This document shows positions 1-9,049 of a DNA stretch of 64,000 nt, piece after piece. The stretch's first letter is position 1, and every line of letters starts with the position of its first letter. A model generated the notes under the pieces. It did no database searches. It saw only the letters and a list, made by a program, of their open reading frames with translations, and was not told the origin of the DNA. The position numbers and the translations under genes are program-made. This DNA comes from Clostridium sp. DSM 17811. Lineage in GTDB: Bacteria > Bacillota > Clostridia > Clostridiales > Clostridiaceae. The stretch is from contig NZ_JAHLDU010000002.1 in assembly GCF_018861905.1 (NCBI RefSeq), positions 372,001 to 436,000 on the forward strand. The letters run 5' to 3'.

Positions 1-378
1 TGGCGTGTTCAAGAGATTTTGGCAAAGGCTTTTGATAAATATTGTTGCGATATAGGATATGAAAATGCGTTACCCATAATTAAAATTTGGTTAAACGATA
101 GTAATCCAAACGTAAGGAGAGCAGTTACCGAAGGATTAAGAATATGGACAAGTAGGGATTATTTCAAACAGAATCCTAATATAGCAATAAGCTTAATATC
201 TAATTTGAAGAATGATAAAAGTGAATATGTTAGGAAATCGGTTGGAAACGCATTAAAGGATATAAGTAAAAAACATAGTGAATTAATAAAGTCAGAACTT
301 AAAACATGGGATTTATCACAAAAATCAATTAATCAAGTGTATAAACTTGCCAATAAACATATTATAAAAGGAACTTAA
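1..378 (+). CDS. HEAT-repeat DNA alkylation repair-like protein, 5' truncated by window
   Basis: The frame is open from the first base, so the TTG at 19 is not a real start and only the C-terminal part is present. The visible protein is all-helical with HEAT-type pairs: a DSNPNVRRAV helix near the front and a KSEYVRKSVGNALKDISKKH helix near the end. This spacing is that of the AlkD/AlkC-like DNA alkylation repair family, whose HEAT solenoid wraps damaged DNA. The catalytic part, if any, lies outside the window. The gene converges on the ABC operon with a hairpin between them. It could instead be a generic HEAT-repeat protein; the family call is an inference from the repeat pattern. Confidence 0.6.
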   Translation, partial: WRVQEILAKAFDKYCCDIGYENALPIIKIWLNDSNPNVRRAVTEGLRIWTSRDYFKQNPNIAISLISNLKNDKSEYVRKSVGNALKDISKKHSELIKSELKTWDLSQKSINQVYKLANKHIIKGT

Positions 379-442
379 AAGTAGGGGCGCTAATGGACAA
401 AATAAAAAAAGACCTAAAAATGGTACAGTATATTTATATAAA

Positions 443-475
443 AAATAGCCAATTTTATCTTTAAAATGGCTATTT
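443..475. terminator. Bidirectional terminator between convergent genes
   Basis: AAATAGCCA (443-451) pairs perfectly with TGGCTATTT (467-475), with A/T-rich flanks on both sides. It lies between the plus-strand HEAT gene and the end of the minus-strand ABC operon, so it can end both transcripts. Confidence 0.7.
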
Positions 476-482
476 CTCTAAG

Positions 483-2210
483 TTATATATTTTTAAGTCT
501 CATGTACAATCCTGCTTTATCTACCAAATCTTTACTTGTACCTTGCTCAACAATTGTACCGTTCTCTATAACAAATATAATATCAGAATTTTCAATAGTT
601 GTTAATCTGTGAGCAATAGCAATGGTTGTTCTGTTTTTCATTAGTGCCTCCAAACTTATCTGAATCTGATTCTCGCTTTCTGTATCAAGAGCTGAAGTAG
701 CTTCATCAAGCAGAAGTATTGGTGCATCCTTTAAGAATGCTCTTGCTATTGCTATGCGCTGTCTTTGTCCACCGGAAAGATTGTTTCCACTACTTATTAC
801 TTTTGTGTTATAACCCTCAGGTAACTTTTGTATAAAGTCATGAGAGTATGCAGCTTTTGCTGCTTCTATAACTTCTTCATCTGTTGCGGTCAACCTTCCA
901 AATCGTATATTTCCCATTATTGTGCCATCAAATAGATATGCATCTTGTGGAACATAAGCTATCATATCTCTAATTTCATGTATATTATATTCACTCATAG
1001 ATTTGCCATTTATTGTTATAGACCCTGTAGCTATTGGATAAAATCCAAGAATAAGCTTAATTACTGTGCTTTTGCCTCCACCACTTGGACCTACAAAAGC
1101 AACATGTTGACCCTTCTTAACTGAAAGATTGATATTATTTATAATATTTTCTCTTCCTTCATAATTAAAGTATACATTTTCAAAACTTATCATTGAACTT
1201 TTATCATAACTTTGATTAGCTTTACATGTTTCTTCTTCTGGCTGTGCATCGAATACTTCAAATATACGGCTAGCGTTAGAGAGTGATTCTTGAAGGCGCG
1301 CATAATTAGTTCCTAAATTTAAAAACATCCAGTTAACACTTCCTTGAAGAGTTACAATTCCAGCAACTGTCCCCAAATCAGTCCATCCAGCTGCTGCCAT
1401 AAGTACACCCGCTACAATAACTCCTATGTTACTTAAAAATGTAAATGCGAAGCTGATACTATCCATTTCTGATTGCTTACCTATGGATTTCATTCGTAAA
1501 TCGTTTATTTTATTATTTTGAAATTTATATCTATTTACAGCTATATATGCTCCACTAAACAATTTTAGGATTGAAAACCCTGCTAAGATATCACTTAATC
1601 TTTGTGTTAGTGTAGATGATTCTTTGTTTATTTTATCTGTTATTTTTCTGATTTTAGCAGTATATTTTAGACTGATAGAAATAGATATAAGACCTAAGAT
1701 TATCAAAATGAACGCTATTTTCCACTCAAATATAAACATAGTTATCATTGATGTCATACCCATAATGAAAGTGTTAACTACAACAAATACTTGTGTGAAA
1801 TATGCCGTCTTAAGTGCATCTACATTATTACCGAGCCTCTCTATGCTGTCTCCACTATGATGTTTTTCAAAATAAGATAAATTTAGTTTCTCCATATGCC
1901 TAAAGAGCTTGCTTTTTAAATCGTACATAATATAACGGACAATGGTAATATGGATATATCTAAAAAGTGGACAAATTATCCAAATGATCATGTAAACTAA
2001 GGCCAGTGCTGCAGTGTTTTTAAGTTGTTGCATATTTGAATGGGTTACTGCATTTAAAACACCTTTGTTAATATTAGCTATAAGTACCTGTGTTATTGAA
2101 TTTAGGATAACAGCTGCGAGTAGGGAAGTCCAATAAATAAATTGTCGTCCTTTCACCTGGGCAAAGAAGCGTTTAAGTTCTAAAATTTGCGTTAAATTTT
2201 TATTAATCAT
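483..2210 (-). CDS. ABC exporter half-transporter B (TMD-NBD fusion)
   Basis: This 575-residue half-transporter has an N-terminal six-helix exporter membrane domain (about residues 20-310) and a C-terminal ATPase domain. The ATPase motifs are intact: Walker A GPSGGGKST at about 374-382, signature LSGGQRQR at about 478, Walker B ILLLDEATSALD, and an AIAHRL switch histidine. Its start overlaps the end of the upstream ABC gene by 4 bases (translational coupling), and the two probably form a heterodimeric multidrug- or peptide-type exporter in the membrane. Both nucleotide sites look catalytically competent, unlike many heterodimers with one degenerate site. The substrate is unknown. Confidence 0.93.
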   Translation of the reverse strand: MINKNLTQILELKRFFAQVKGRQFIYWTSLLAAVILNSITQVLIANINKGVLNAVTHSNMQQLKNTAALALVYMIIWIICPLFRYIHITIVRYIMYDLKSKLFRHMEKLNLSYFEKHHSGDSIERLGNNVDALKTAYFTQVFVVVNTFIMGMTSMITMFIFEWKIAFILIILGLISISISLKYTAKIRKITDKINKESSTLTQRLSDILAGFSILKLFSGAYIAVNRYKFQNNKINDLRMKSIGKQSEMDSISFAFTFLSNIGVIVAGVLMAAAGWTDLGTVAGIVTLQGSVNWMFLNLGTNYARLQESLSNASRIFEVFDAQPEEETCKANQSYDKSSMISFENVYFNYEGRENIINNINLSVKKGQHVAFVGPSGGGKSTVIKLILGFYPIATGSITINGKSMSEYNIHEIRDMIAYVPQDAYLFDGTIMGNIRFGRLTATDEEVIEAAKAAYSHDFIQKLPEGYNTKVISSGNNLSGGQRQRIAIARAFLKDAPILLLDEATSALDTESENQIQISLEALMKNRTTIAIAHRLTTIENSDIIFVIENGTIVEQGTSKDLVDKAGLYMRLKNI

Positions 2211-3961
2211 GCTGTTGCCCCCTCTCCATGAGCACCTATATGAAGCTTAGCATAGGCTGAATTCTTTGCTATAAGCTCATTATGTGTGCCATTTTCTATA
2301 ATAGCCCCATTTTCAAGTACAAATATTTCATCTGCATTCTCAATAGTAGAAAGTCTATGGGCTACAATAATAAGGGTCTTATCTTTTTTAAATTTATCTA
2401 AAGCGTCCTTAATCAGTGCTTCGGATTGAGTGTCCAAGGCAGAAGTTGCTTCATCTAACAAAAGTATCGGTGAGTCTTTAAGTATAGCTCTAGCTAATGC
2501 AATTCTCTGAATCTGTCCTCCTGACAATTTTGTTCCATGTTCGCCTACAAGGGTATCATAACCATCTGTCAATTTTTCAATAAAATCATGGGCATTAGCC
2601 GTTTTGGTAGCTTTTATTATTTCTTCCATAGTAGCTTTAGGATTACCTATAAGTATATTATCCTTAATTGAAAAAGGAAATAAGAAGGTTCGCTGTGATA
2701 CATAAGATATATATTCCCTTAGGCTTTCAACTCCTAAATCTTCAATACTTTCACCACATATTTTAATTTTTCCGCTTTGTCTTTCATTAATCTTACCTAT
2801 AAGTTTTAAAATTGTACTTTTTCCACTACCACTTGCACCTACAATGGCAATTGATTTTCCCTTTGTTACAATTAAATTTAATTTATTTAAAATCATGCTT
2901 TTTTCATCATAAGAAAAATCAACATTTACAAATTCCACAGCTACATCATTTTTATCATAGCTGTCTTTTGTAAGTCTAATACTCCCACTTTTTTCTTGTG
3001 GCTCATCTAATATAGAAAAGAGTCTCTCTACTGAGGCCATTGCCACTTTAATATTTATTATCATAAGGTATAAATATCTCATAGGCTCAGTGAACATAGC
3101 AAAAATATTCAAAAATGCGATTAATTCACCCGCGCTCATATTTCCTTGCAGACAAAGATAACCACCATAAATAATACTTATAATTCCGGGTAATGTACCT
3201 GCTATGGTAATTATTGGAGTTGTTATGTATTCTTTTTTATCGTTTCTGAAGGCAATTTCTGTGGCAATTCTAATGCTTTCATCATAATCATTTGCCATTT
3301 CTTCTTCCAAATTATAAGCTTTTATAATAGAAATACCATCAATTGAATTTTGTACAATATTATTAGTTTTACCTAGATATTTTACATACTCACGTTGATA
3401 CTTTTTTATTGGACTTATTAGTTTTACACTTAAAGGTACAAGTATAGGAAGTATAATAAAACTTGCTAAAAATAATCTCCAATTTAGATAAGTTAAATAT
3501 GCTCCAAAGCCTATAAGCATTATTGGCATATAAATCAAATTGATAAATTCAGTTGCCATAAAATTCTGTACTACATTAGCATCACCTGATAGCTTGGCTA
3601 ATATTTCACCAATCTTATTTTTCATAGTATAATCTGGTGGAAGCTTATTTACATAGTCCACGGTAGCACTTCGAATGTCCCTCATAACACAGTTTCCATA
3701 CTTACCCGTAGCATATCTGAAAAAATATTTTGAGGCTATACCTAAAACAAATACAATTAACCCCATTAAGATATAAGTATTGATTCCATGAATGCTTTTG
3801 TTTACTGCCATGTCGATGATTTTTTTCAGAAGTTGAGAAGTGAATATATTTGAGTAGGTAAGTACAAGTGTTGCAAAAATGCTTAAAGCAATCCAAGAAG
3901 CATAAATTTTAGAAAATTTAAGTATGTGTATCCACATTTTTTTTTCATTTACTTTGTCCAT
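2207..3961 (-). CDS. ABC exporter half-transporter A (TMD-NBD fusion)
   Basis: This 584-residue protein is the first gene of the minus-strand pair. The membrane domain spans about residues 15-310. The ATPase domain carries Walker A GASGSGKST (about 375-383), signature LSGGQIQR (about 479), Walker B ILLLDEATSALD and VAHRLST. The ATG at 3961 is chosen because GTAGGAAAGGGGTGATAAA lies just upstream on the minus strand. It probably pairs with the overlapping downstream half-transporter. No regulator of the MarR or TetR type is next to it, although such regulators often accompany exporters of this class. Confidence 0.93.
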   Translation of the reverse strand: MDKVNEKKMWIHILKFSKIYASWIALSIFATLVLTYSNIFTSQLLKKIIDMAVNKSIHGINTYILMGLIVFVLGIASKYFFRYATGKYGNCVMRDIRSATVDYVNKLPPDYTMKNKIGEILAKLSGDANVVQNFMATEFINLIYMPIMLIGFGAYLTYLNWRLFLASFIILPILVPLSVKLISPIKKYQREYVKYLGKTNNIVQNSIDGISIIKAYNLEEEMANDYDESIRIATEIAFRNDKKEYITTPIITIAGTLPGIISIIYGGYLCLQGNMSAGELIAFLNIFAMFTEPMRYLYLMIINIKVAMASVERLFSILDEPQEKSGSIRLTKDSYDKNDVAVEFVNVDFSYDEKSMILNKLNLIVTKGKSIAIVGASGSGKSTILKLIGKINERQSGKIKICGESIEDLGVESLREYISYVSQRTFLFPFSIKDNILIGNPKATMEEIIKATKTANAHDFIEKLTDGYDTLVGEHGTKLSGGQIQRIALARAILKDSPILLLDEATSALDTQSEALIKDALDKFKKDKTLIIVAHRLSTIENADEIFVLENGAIIENGTHNELIAKNSAYAKLHIGAHGEGATA

Positions 3962-4025
3962 TTTATCACCCCTTTCCTACATTAGAATATTATATTATGG
4001 AATAATTGTCAATAATATTAAAAAT

Positions 4026-4048
4026 ATTACTTAATATTACTTAATATT
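4026..4048. repeat. Short tandem AT repeat upstream of the ABC operon
   Basis: ATTACTTAAT occurs twice in direct succession and is followed by ATT. It sits 65-90 bases upstream of the ABC operon start, in the gap shared with the divergent gene at 4256. It could be part of the operon's promoter or an operator, or chance in AT-rich DNA. The rest of 3962-4219 shows no gene. Confidence 0.35.
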
Positions 4049-4219
4049 CTATCAATATTAATCTTTCTTACAAATCAATTTTTATTTATCTCTTCATAAT
4101 TGTGATTAATTTCACTGAATAAATAAATCTAAATGTTTATAAGGAGGATATAAATAAAAATATTTATAGTTATAGTTAAACATAAGTTGTTTGTAAATAT
4201 AGAGCTTAATTGTAATAAA

Positions 4220-4228
4220 TGGTATAAT
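4220..4228 (+). promoter_or_regulatory. Extended -10 promoter for the gene at 4256
   Basis: TGGTATAAT is a perfect extended -10 element (TG-N-TATAAT) 27 bases before the ATG at 4256. No good -35 hexamer is seen at the right spacing, as is common for extended -10 promoters. Confidence 0.6.
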
Positions 4229-4255
4229 AGTGTAAATAAAAGGTGGTAGACTATA

Positions 4256-4987
4256 ATGAGTAGAGTTAAAAAGACTTTTTTGATAATAATTATTTTTATT
4301 GTAATTATTCTGATTAGTATTACGATATATTTATCTATTGGTACAGTGGTTGGTACGCAAAGTGTTTTTATTGACAAGATAACAAAAGACAATAAAACTC
4401 TACAAATTAATGGAATGACAAGCAACAGTGCTTTAGCCTTTAGTGGTTATAGCTGCAAAGTGAAAGGAAATATTTTATATCTAAAGGTAAGACATAGTCT
4501 AGGAAGCTTTATCCATAATACTGGTGAATTTAATATTACTTTAAATAATGACCTTAAGAATGTAAATTATATATACTTGCAGGGTAATAAAACAGAAGAT
4601 AAAAAATTAGTTTGGACTAAATATTCTCAAGTAACACAACAAAATAGTCTACCAATACAAATGTCTACAGAAAATGTAAATTATAAATCTTCTATTCAAA
4701 AAATTAAATTTAGAATAACAAATAAGGGGAATACTCTTGTAACATTCGGATATGATTATTATCTTGAAAAAAATAAGAATGGCAAGTGGGTTGACATTCC
4801 TTTTAAGAAAGACACTGCTTTTATTGCAGCATTGTCTCTATTAAATCCAAAGAAAAGCCGTGAAGACAGCATAGTTCTAAGTATGTCTGATTTTACATTT
4901 GACGCAGGAAGTTACCGAATGAGTAAACTTGTTTCTACTAAAGAAAGAAAAAATATTATTATAAGTTGTAATTTTAATATTAATTAA
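4256..4987 (+). CDS. Membrane-anchored protein with C-terminal Ig-like domain
   Basis: A 243-residue protein. A short basic start (SRVKK) is followed by a hydrophobic segment at about residues 7-30, which acts as a membrane anchor or uncleaved signal. There is no lipobox cysteine. The last 100 residues (RITNKGNTLVTFG, then KNGKWVDIPFK and AGSYRMSK) follow the pattern of the bacterial Ig-like family often found in Firmicute surface lipoproteins. The middle part is beta-rich and not recognised. It is probably exposed outside the membrane. It is monocistronic with an extended -10 promoter. Function is unknown. Confidence 0.65.
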   Translation: MSRVKKTFLIIIIFIVIILISITIYLSIGTVVGTQSVFIDKITKDNKTLQINGMTSNSALAFSGYSCKVKGNILYLKVRHSLGSFIHNTGEFNITLNNDLKNVNYIYLQGNKTEDKKLVWTKYSQVTQQNSLPIQMSTENVNYKSSIQKIKFRITNKGNTLVTFGYDYYLEKNKNGKWVDIPFKKDTAFIAALSLLNPKKSREDSIVLSMSDFTFDAGSYRMSKLVSTKERKNIIISCNFNIN

Positions 4988-5201
4988 AACATTCTGATGT
5001 AGTTGGTTGGGAGATGATTATAACACATTTTACTTTTAATACAGAATCTTAAATATCAACATTAATAATTGAGGAGTAACCAATGGAGATTATCAAACGC
5101 ATGGTGGTGGACTCATAAACAAACGCATAAAACAACTGATTTTTTTTAAATAAATATATATTGGAATACATTTAAAAAAAATTATAGACAAGAAAAGTAA
5201 T

Positions 5202-5573
5202 TTGAAATTTCCAACATATAAGGTACGAGAAAATGATATTCTTGTTAAAGAAGAAATAAGGCTCAAAGATATTGGAATTAATTTAAATGGAAAAATACTG
5301 AAAACACCTGGACATACTATAGATTCTATTTCAGTATTGTTTGATGATGGTGATTGTATAGTAGGTGATGCAGCTGCTAATATGCTCCAATTTGCTGGAA
5401 CAAAATATTGTGTAATATTTATTTGTAATATTGATGAGTATTATGAGAGTTGGAGAAAAATAATTTCTGAAAATTCACAGCGAATATTTCCAGCACATGG
5501 GAAACCATTTTCAGTTGAAAAACTAAAAATAAATATAGGGAAAAATCAGAAAAAGAACATGGTTATGAATTAG
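5202..5573 (+). pseudogene. Truncated metallo-beta-lactamase-fold hydrolase (C-terminal half)
   Basis: The reading frame encodes the second half of a metallo-beta-lactamase-fold hydrolase: TPGHT with a metal-binding His, IVGDAA with the bridging Asp, and IFPAHGKPF with the last His. The N-terminal HxHxDH metal site that defines the family is absent, and the frame begins at a weak TTG with no ribosome binding site. Upstream, 5079-5153 is open in the same frame and then hits a TAA; its sequence (QTHGGGLINKR) may or may not be the former N-terminus. The whole 4988-5201 stretch has no intact gene. The remnant is unlikely to be active. Confidence 0.7.
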
Positions 5574-5613
5574 AACCGTTTTGTAAAACACTATAAATCG
5601 AGGGGGATATATC

Positions 5614-5919
5614 ATGAGCATAAGTAATTCATTTATGGCATTTTCTAAAGAAGCACCAGAACAACAAAAGGCATGGGGCGAATTTATTGAAAAATTGGAT
5701 ACTTCGTGTAAACTTGATAAGAAGACAGAAGCACTTGCTTATTTAGCTGTACTAGCCGCTGCGCGACTTGAAGGTGGTATACCATTTCATGTAAAACAGG
5801 CTAAAAAGTTAGGAGCTTCAAGGGAAGAGATTATAAGTAGCATTTTAGTTGGACTTCCTGCTGTTGGTAATATTGTTATCCAAGCCCTACCTATTGCATT
5901 AGCTGCATATGATGAATAG
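5614..5919 (+). CDS. Carboxymuconolactone decarboxylase (AhpD-like) family protein
   Basis: A compact 101-residue all-helical protein with the family core LAYLAVLAAARLEGGIPFHVKQAKKLGASREEI. The start is set by GAGGGGG about 10 bases before the ATG. AhpD-type peroxidase members carry a CxxC pair. Here no such pair exists and the only Cys is near residue 30, so peroxidase activity of that kind is not expected. It sits just after the metallo-beta-lactamase remnant and overlaps a short frame at its 3' end. The substrate is unknown. Confidence 0.8.
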   Translation: MSISNSFMAFSKEAPEQQKAWGEFIEKLDTSCKLDKKTEALAYLAVLAAARLEGGIPFHVKQAKKLGASREEIISSILVGLPAVGNIVIQALPIALAAYDE

Positions 5920-6100
5920 TATATTCGAAGATTTTAATAAAGACAAAACAGCTATGTATGAAGGTATATTTCATACAGAATATCCAAGAGAAGTCCCAGA
6001 ATTCATATTGACGGAATTTGGTTTTGTACTTGATCATGGAGTCTTTGGATTTAGTAAAGAACAAATTATAAAGAAAACAAAGTCCTTAACTTTTTCGTAA
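5909..6100 (+). CDS. Short unrecognised ORF, probably a gene fragment
   Basis: A 63-codon frame whose start overlaps the end of the preceding gene. The composition is protein-like (EDFNKDKTAMYEGIF, then PEFILTEFGF), but no family is recognised and there is no clear ribosome binding site. Given the decayed neighbours on its left, it may be a remnant of a longer gene rather than a working small protein. Confidence 0.35.
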   Translation: MMNSIFEDFNKDKTAMYEGIFHTEYPREVPEFILTEFGFVLDHGVFGFSKEQIIKKTKSLTFS

Positions 6101-6196
6101 CTTATGCGCTCATTTTCAAGTATATGAATTATAAGATATAAGGAAAGGACGAGCAATGTTAATTTCTGGAAAATATTAAAAAAGGTGGGAAAAAAG

Positions 6197-6805
6197 ATGA
6201 AAGAAATATTTAAACAAATACCATTATACAGATTTATAATGTTTTGTAATGACACAAATATGGACAAAGAAGTATTAGATTGTGGAGCAGGAGGAGATTG
6301 CCCGCCACTAAGTTTATTTTTAGAATGTGGATACTTAACACATGGGGTAGAGTTTAATACTAAACAATTAGAACAAGCTAATAATTATTCAAAGAAAAAA
6401 GAACAAAATTTGAATATTGAAAAAGGTGATATGAGACAATTAAAATTTAAAGATGAGTCATTAAGTTTTGTTTATTCATACAACTCCGTATTTCACATGA
6501 CAAAACTAGATATATCAAAGTCTATCAGTGAAATGAAACGGGTATTAAAACCTAATGGGTTACTTTTTGTTAATTTTCTAAGCACAAAAGATTCTCGGTG
6601 TGGACAAGGCATAGCCGTTGGAGAAAATGAGTATGAACAGATGGATGATTTTCCTGTGATACACTCATATTGTGAAGAATATGAGACAGATAGACATTTC
6701 CATGATATGGAGATATTATATAAAGAAAATAGAGTTCTAGAAAGAACATATGAAGGAGAAAAAATACGCCAGGGATTTATTGATTATATAGTTAAGAAAA
6801 TATAG
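6197..6805 (+). CDS. SAM-dependent methyltransferase (class I)
   Basis: The protein is 202 residues from the ATG at 6197. An in-frame GTG at 6185 lies inside the AAAGGTGGG ribosome binding site, so 6197 is preferred. Motif I appears as VLDCGAGGDCPP, and post-motif segments VEFNTKQLEQA, FVYSYNSVFHM and MKRVLKPNGLLFVNF follow in the usual order of the methyltransferase-11 type Rossmann fold. The methyl acceptor is unknown. It has no partner gene and converges on the minus-strand GNAT gene. Confidence 0.85.
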   Translation: MKEIFKQIPLYRFIMFCNDTNMDKEVLDCGAGGDCPPLSLFLECGYLTHGVEFNTKQLEQANNYSKKKEQNLNIEKGDMRQLKFKDESLSFVYSYNSVFHMTKLDISKSISEMKRVLKPNGLLFVNFLSTKDSRCGQGIAVGENEYEQMDDFPVIHSYCEEYETDRHFHDMEILYKENRVLERTYEGEKIRQGFIDYIVKKI

Positions 6806-6896
6806 ATATAATGCTATTTGATTGGTATGAACAGGATATAAGCAAAACATAATATTGTGAAGTCTGAGAAGCTATTTTTTTATTATATATTAAAAT

Positions 6897-6926
6897 AGTT
6901 AAAAAGACATTACTGCCTTTTTAACT
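6897..6926. terminator. Hairpin between convergent methyltransferase and GNAT genes
   Basis: AGTTAAAAAG (6897-6906) pairs perfectly with CTTTTTAACT (6917-6926). On the minus strand it is followed by an AT-rich tract with a short T run, so it most plausibly terminates the minus-strand GNAT gene. Confidence 0.6.
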
Positions 6927-6938
6927 AACAAAAAAATC

Positions 6939-7469
6939 TTATATATGCCTGCTTTTTATTGATTTAATAAGCTCCCAATAAATCAAATTTTGGTCCCTAT
7001 TAAATTCTTTCATACCAACCTTTTCTAATATCCGTGCGCAAGGGTTGTTACTAATCAAACAATCTGCTTTAATAATTTTAACACTATCTTGAGAAATGGC
7101 CCAATTTATAATTGCTTTTAGTGCTTCAAAACCGAAACCATTTCTTCTTTCATGTTCTATTAATCCAAAACCGACTTCAACTTCACTTTTTTCATTAGGC
7201 TTTCCGTGAAAACCTATATCTCCAACTACTTGCATAGTATCTTTTTTTACAATCATCCAAAATTCGAATCCAGTCGGGATCCTATCTTCTTCTAAGGATT
7301 TATTAACAATAGGTAATATGTCCATTGTATCCTTAGTAGGCCATTGTTCATCTGTTTTTATTCCGAGCTTTTCAATTTCGTTGCTACTTCCATCTAATAA
7401 AGAGTTAGTAATTTCAAATGTTACTGGTATTAATATTAATCTGTCTGTAAGTATGTTTTTTAAATCCAT
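6939..7469 (-). CDS. GNAT acetyltransferase, RimJ/RimL type
   Basis: The protein is 176 residues from the ATG at 7469. The upstream GTG at 7481 lies inside the GAAAGGTGG ribosome binding site and is rejected as the start. The family pattern is clear: TDRLILIPVT at the N-terminus, VGDIGFHGKP, EVEVGFGLIEHERRNGFG (acetyl-CoA loop) and SNNPCARILEKVGM at the end. Members acetylate protein N-termini or small amines such as antibiotics. It is the only minus-strand gene between 4.2 kb and 36.4 kb, so it probably arrived or inverted on its own. Confidence 0.87.
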   Translation of the reverse strand: MDLKNILTDRLILIPVTFEITNSLLDGSSNEIEKLGIKTDEQWPTKDTMDILPIVNKSLEEDRIPTGFEFWMIVKKDTMQVVGDIGFHGKPNEKSEVEVGFGLIEHERRNGFGFEALKAIINWAISQDSVKIIKADCLISNNPCARILEKVGMKEFNRDQNLIYWELIKSIKSRHI

Positions 7470-7712
7470 TTTATTTTCCACCTTTCAATTTAAAATAATT
7501 TGATAGAATTAAAGGTGAAGTAATACCTATAAATTTGATTTAGGTAGTAAACCACCTCATAGAAATTACATTTATAACATTTTCCATAGAATCAACCCCT
7601 AACATTATTATTTTATAAGGATATAGCTTTAACTTTTTATCTTTTCATGTAAATTATACTAAATGAACAATTAAATGTAAATACGGAGAAAGTAGTTAAC
7701 TATTGTATATAA

Positions 7713-7721
7713 TGGTATAAT
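7713..7721 (+). promoter_or_regulatory. Extended -10 promoter for the methyltransferase at 7799
   Basis: TGGTATAAT is again a perfect extended -10 element, 78 bases before the ATG at 7799. The gap 7470-7798 otherwise holds no gene: no open frame with a ribosome binding site and no strong hairpin were seen. Confidence 0.55.
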
Positions 7722-7798
7722 TTATTATAGTTACATAACAATAGCAATATATAATAGAACAAATTTTAAGTTAAGAAAATCTTTGGAGGCATATAATA

Positions 7799-8371
7799 AT
7801 GTTAAATGTAAATGTAAAAAATATTGATATGAAATTTAATACATCAAATGAAGTTTTTGCACCTCGAAATGTTGATAAAGGTACTTTAGCGATGTTGTCA
7901 ATTATTGAATTTAAAAATGATGATAAGGTTCTAGACTTGGGGTGTGGTTACGGTATAGTTGGAATACTTTCTGCAAAAATAGTTGGAGCGACTAATGTAG
8001 TTATGACAGATATAGATAGTAGAGCAGTAGAGCTTACAAGAGAAAATATTGATTTAAATAATGTTAAAGGAATTGAAGTATACCAAAGTGATGGATTTAA
8101 AAATATTAATGAAAAAGACTTAACTTTAATTATTTCAAATCCTCCATATCATTCGGATTTCTCTGTTCCAAAGGAGTTTATTGAAAAAGGATTTAATAGA
8201 TTAGCCATTGGTGGGAGAATATATATGGTTACTAAAAGAAAAGATTGGTATAAGAACAAGTTGGTTTCAATTTTTGGTGGTGTAAAAATAACTGAAATTG
8301 ATGGTTACTATGTTTTTATGGCAGAAAAGAAAACTACTACATATTCAAGTAAGAAAAAATTAAAGTTGTGA
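7799..8371 (+). CDS. RsmC-like small-domain methyltransferase
   Basis: A 190-residue Rossmann methyltransferase of the methyltransferase-small type. Motif I is VLDLGCGYG, the acidic SAM-binding residue is in MTDIDSRAV, and motif IV is ISNPPYH. The NPPY motif is typical of enzymes that methylate exocyclic amino groups of nucleobases, such as RsmC on 16S rRNA guanine. The single domain lacks the duplicated N-terminal half of E. coli RsmC, as in many Gram-positive homologues. The C-terminal tail is Lys-rich. The ribosome binding site is TTTGGAGG. RNA as substrate is an inference from the family. Confidence 0.85.
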   Translation: MLNVNVKNIDMKFNTSNEVFAPRNVDKGTLAMLSIIEFKNDDKVLDLGCGYGIVGILSAKIVGATNVVMTDIDSRAVELTRENIDLNNVKGIEVYQSDGFKNINEKDLTLIISNPPYHSDFSVPKEFIEKGFNRLAIGGRIYMVTKRKDWYKNKLVSIFGGVKITEIDGYYVFMAEKKTTTYSSKKKLKL

Positions 8372-8432
8372 AGGTAAGTTTAACTAATAAAGTTAATGTT
8401 ATAACTTATACATGCAAAGGAGAATTTAAATT

Positions 8433-8906
8433 ATGGAACAAGAACATAAATCAGTAGAAAAAATGTGGGGAAAGTATTTAACATCTATTGGAGAGTCTAC
8501 TTATAATACTAATAAAAATTATACTTCATGGCATTTTTGTGATAATGAAAAAAGTGCTAATGATTTAGCAAAATTGGTTAGAGAAGAAATCAAAAGTGGG
8601 ACAAGTTCGCTTTATTATTTCTATGGTGTAGAAAATGAAGAGCTGCCTATGGAGGATAATCATAGCGTTATTACAAAGTGGAATGGAATTGCTCAATGTG
8701 TTATAAGAACTAAAAAAGTAACAGTACTACCTTTTAAGGATGTAAATAAAAAATTTGCGAAAATAGAAGGGGAAGGTGATAAGTCCTTAACGTATTGGAG
8801 AAAAGTACATATAGATTTTTTTACAAGAGAATTAAAAGAGCTGGAAATGGAGTTCTCTCAAGATATGTTAGTAGTATTTGAGGAATTTGAAGTGGTATAT
8901 AAGTAA
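8433..8906 (+). CDS. ASCH domain-containing protein
   Basis: A 157-residue protein matching the ASCH family in layout: an N-terminal helix (KSVEKMWGKYL), a strand region with GIAQCVIRTKKVTVLPFKDV, then EGEGDKSLTYWRKVHIDFF. ASCH domains have a PUA-like RNA-binding fold, and some remove the acetyl group from N4-acetylcytidine. AAAGGAG precedes the ATG. It lies 61 bases after the RsmC-like methyltransferase, so the two may be co-transcribed and share a nucleic-acid or nucleoside role. That link is inference only. Confidence 0.82.
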   Translation: MEQEHKSVEKMWGKYLTSIGESTYNTNKNYTSWHFCDNEKSANDLAKLVREEIKSGTSSLYYFYGVENEELPMEDNHSVITKWNGIAQCVIRTKKVTVLPFKDVNKKFAKIEGEGDKSLTYWRKVHIDFFTRELKELEMEFSQDMLVVFEEFEVVYK

Positions 8907-9049
8907 ATATTAAGTTCTATTAAATCATAAATTGTTACAATATTCTCATTAGTTAGGCCAAGTACATCTAAGCTTTTTAATTAAACAAAGTTAGAAGTAC
9001 ATAAAGGAGAAAGTATAGATAATATGAATTTAATGAAGGAGATACAAAA

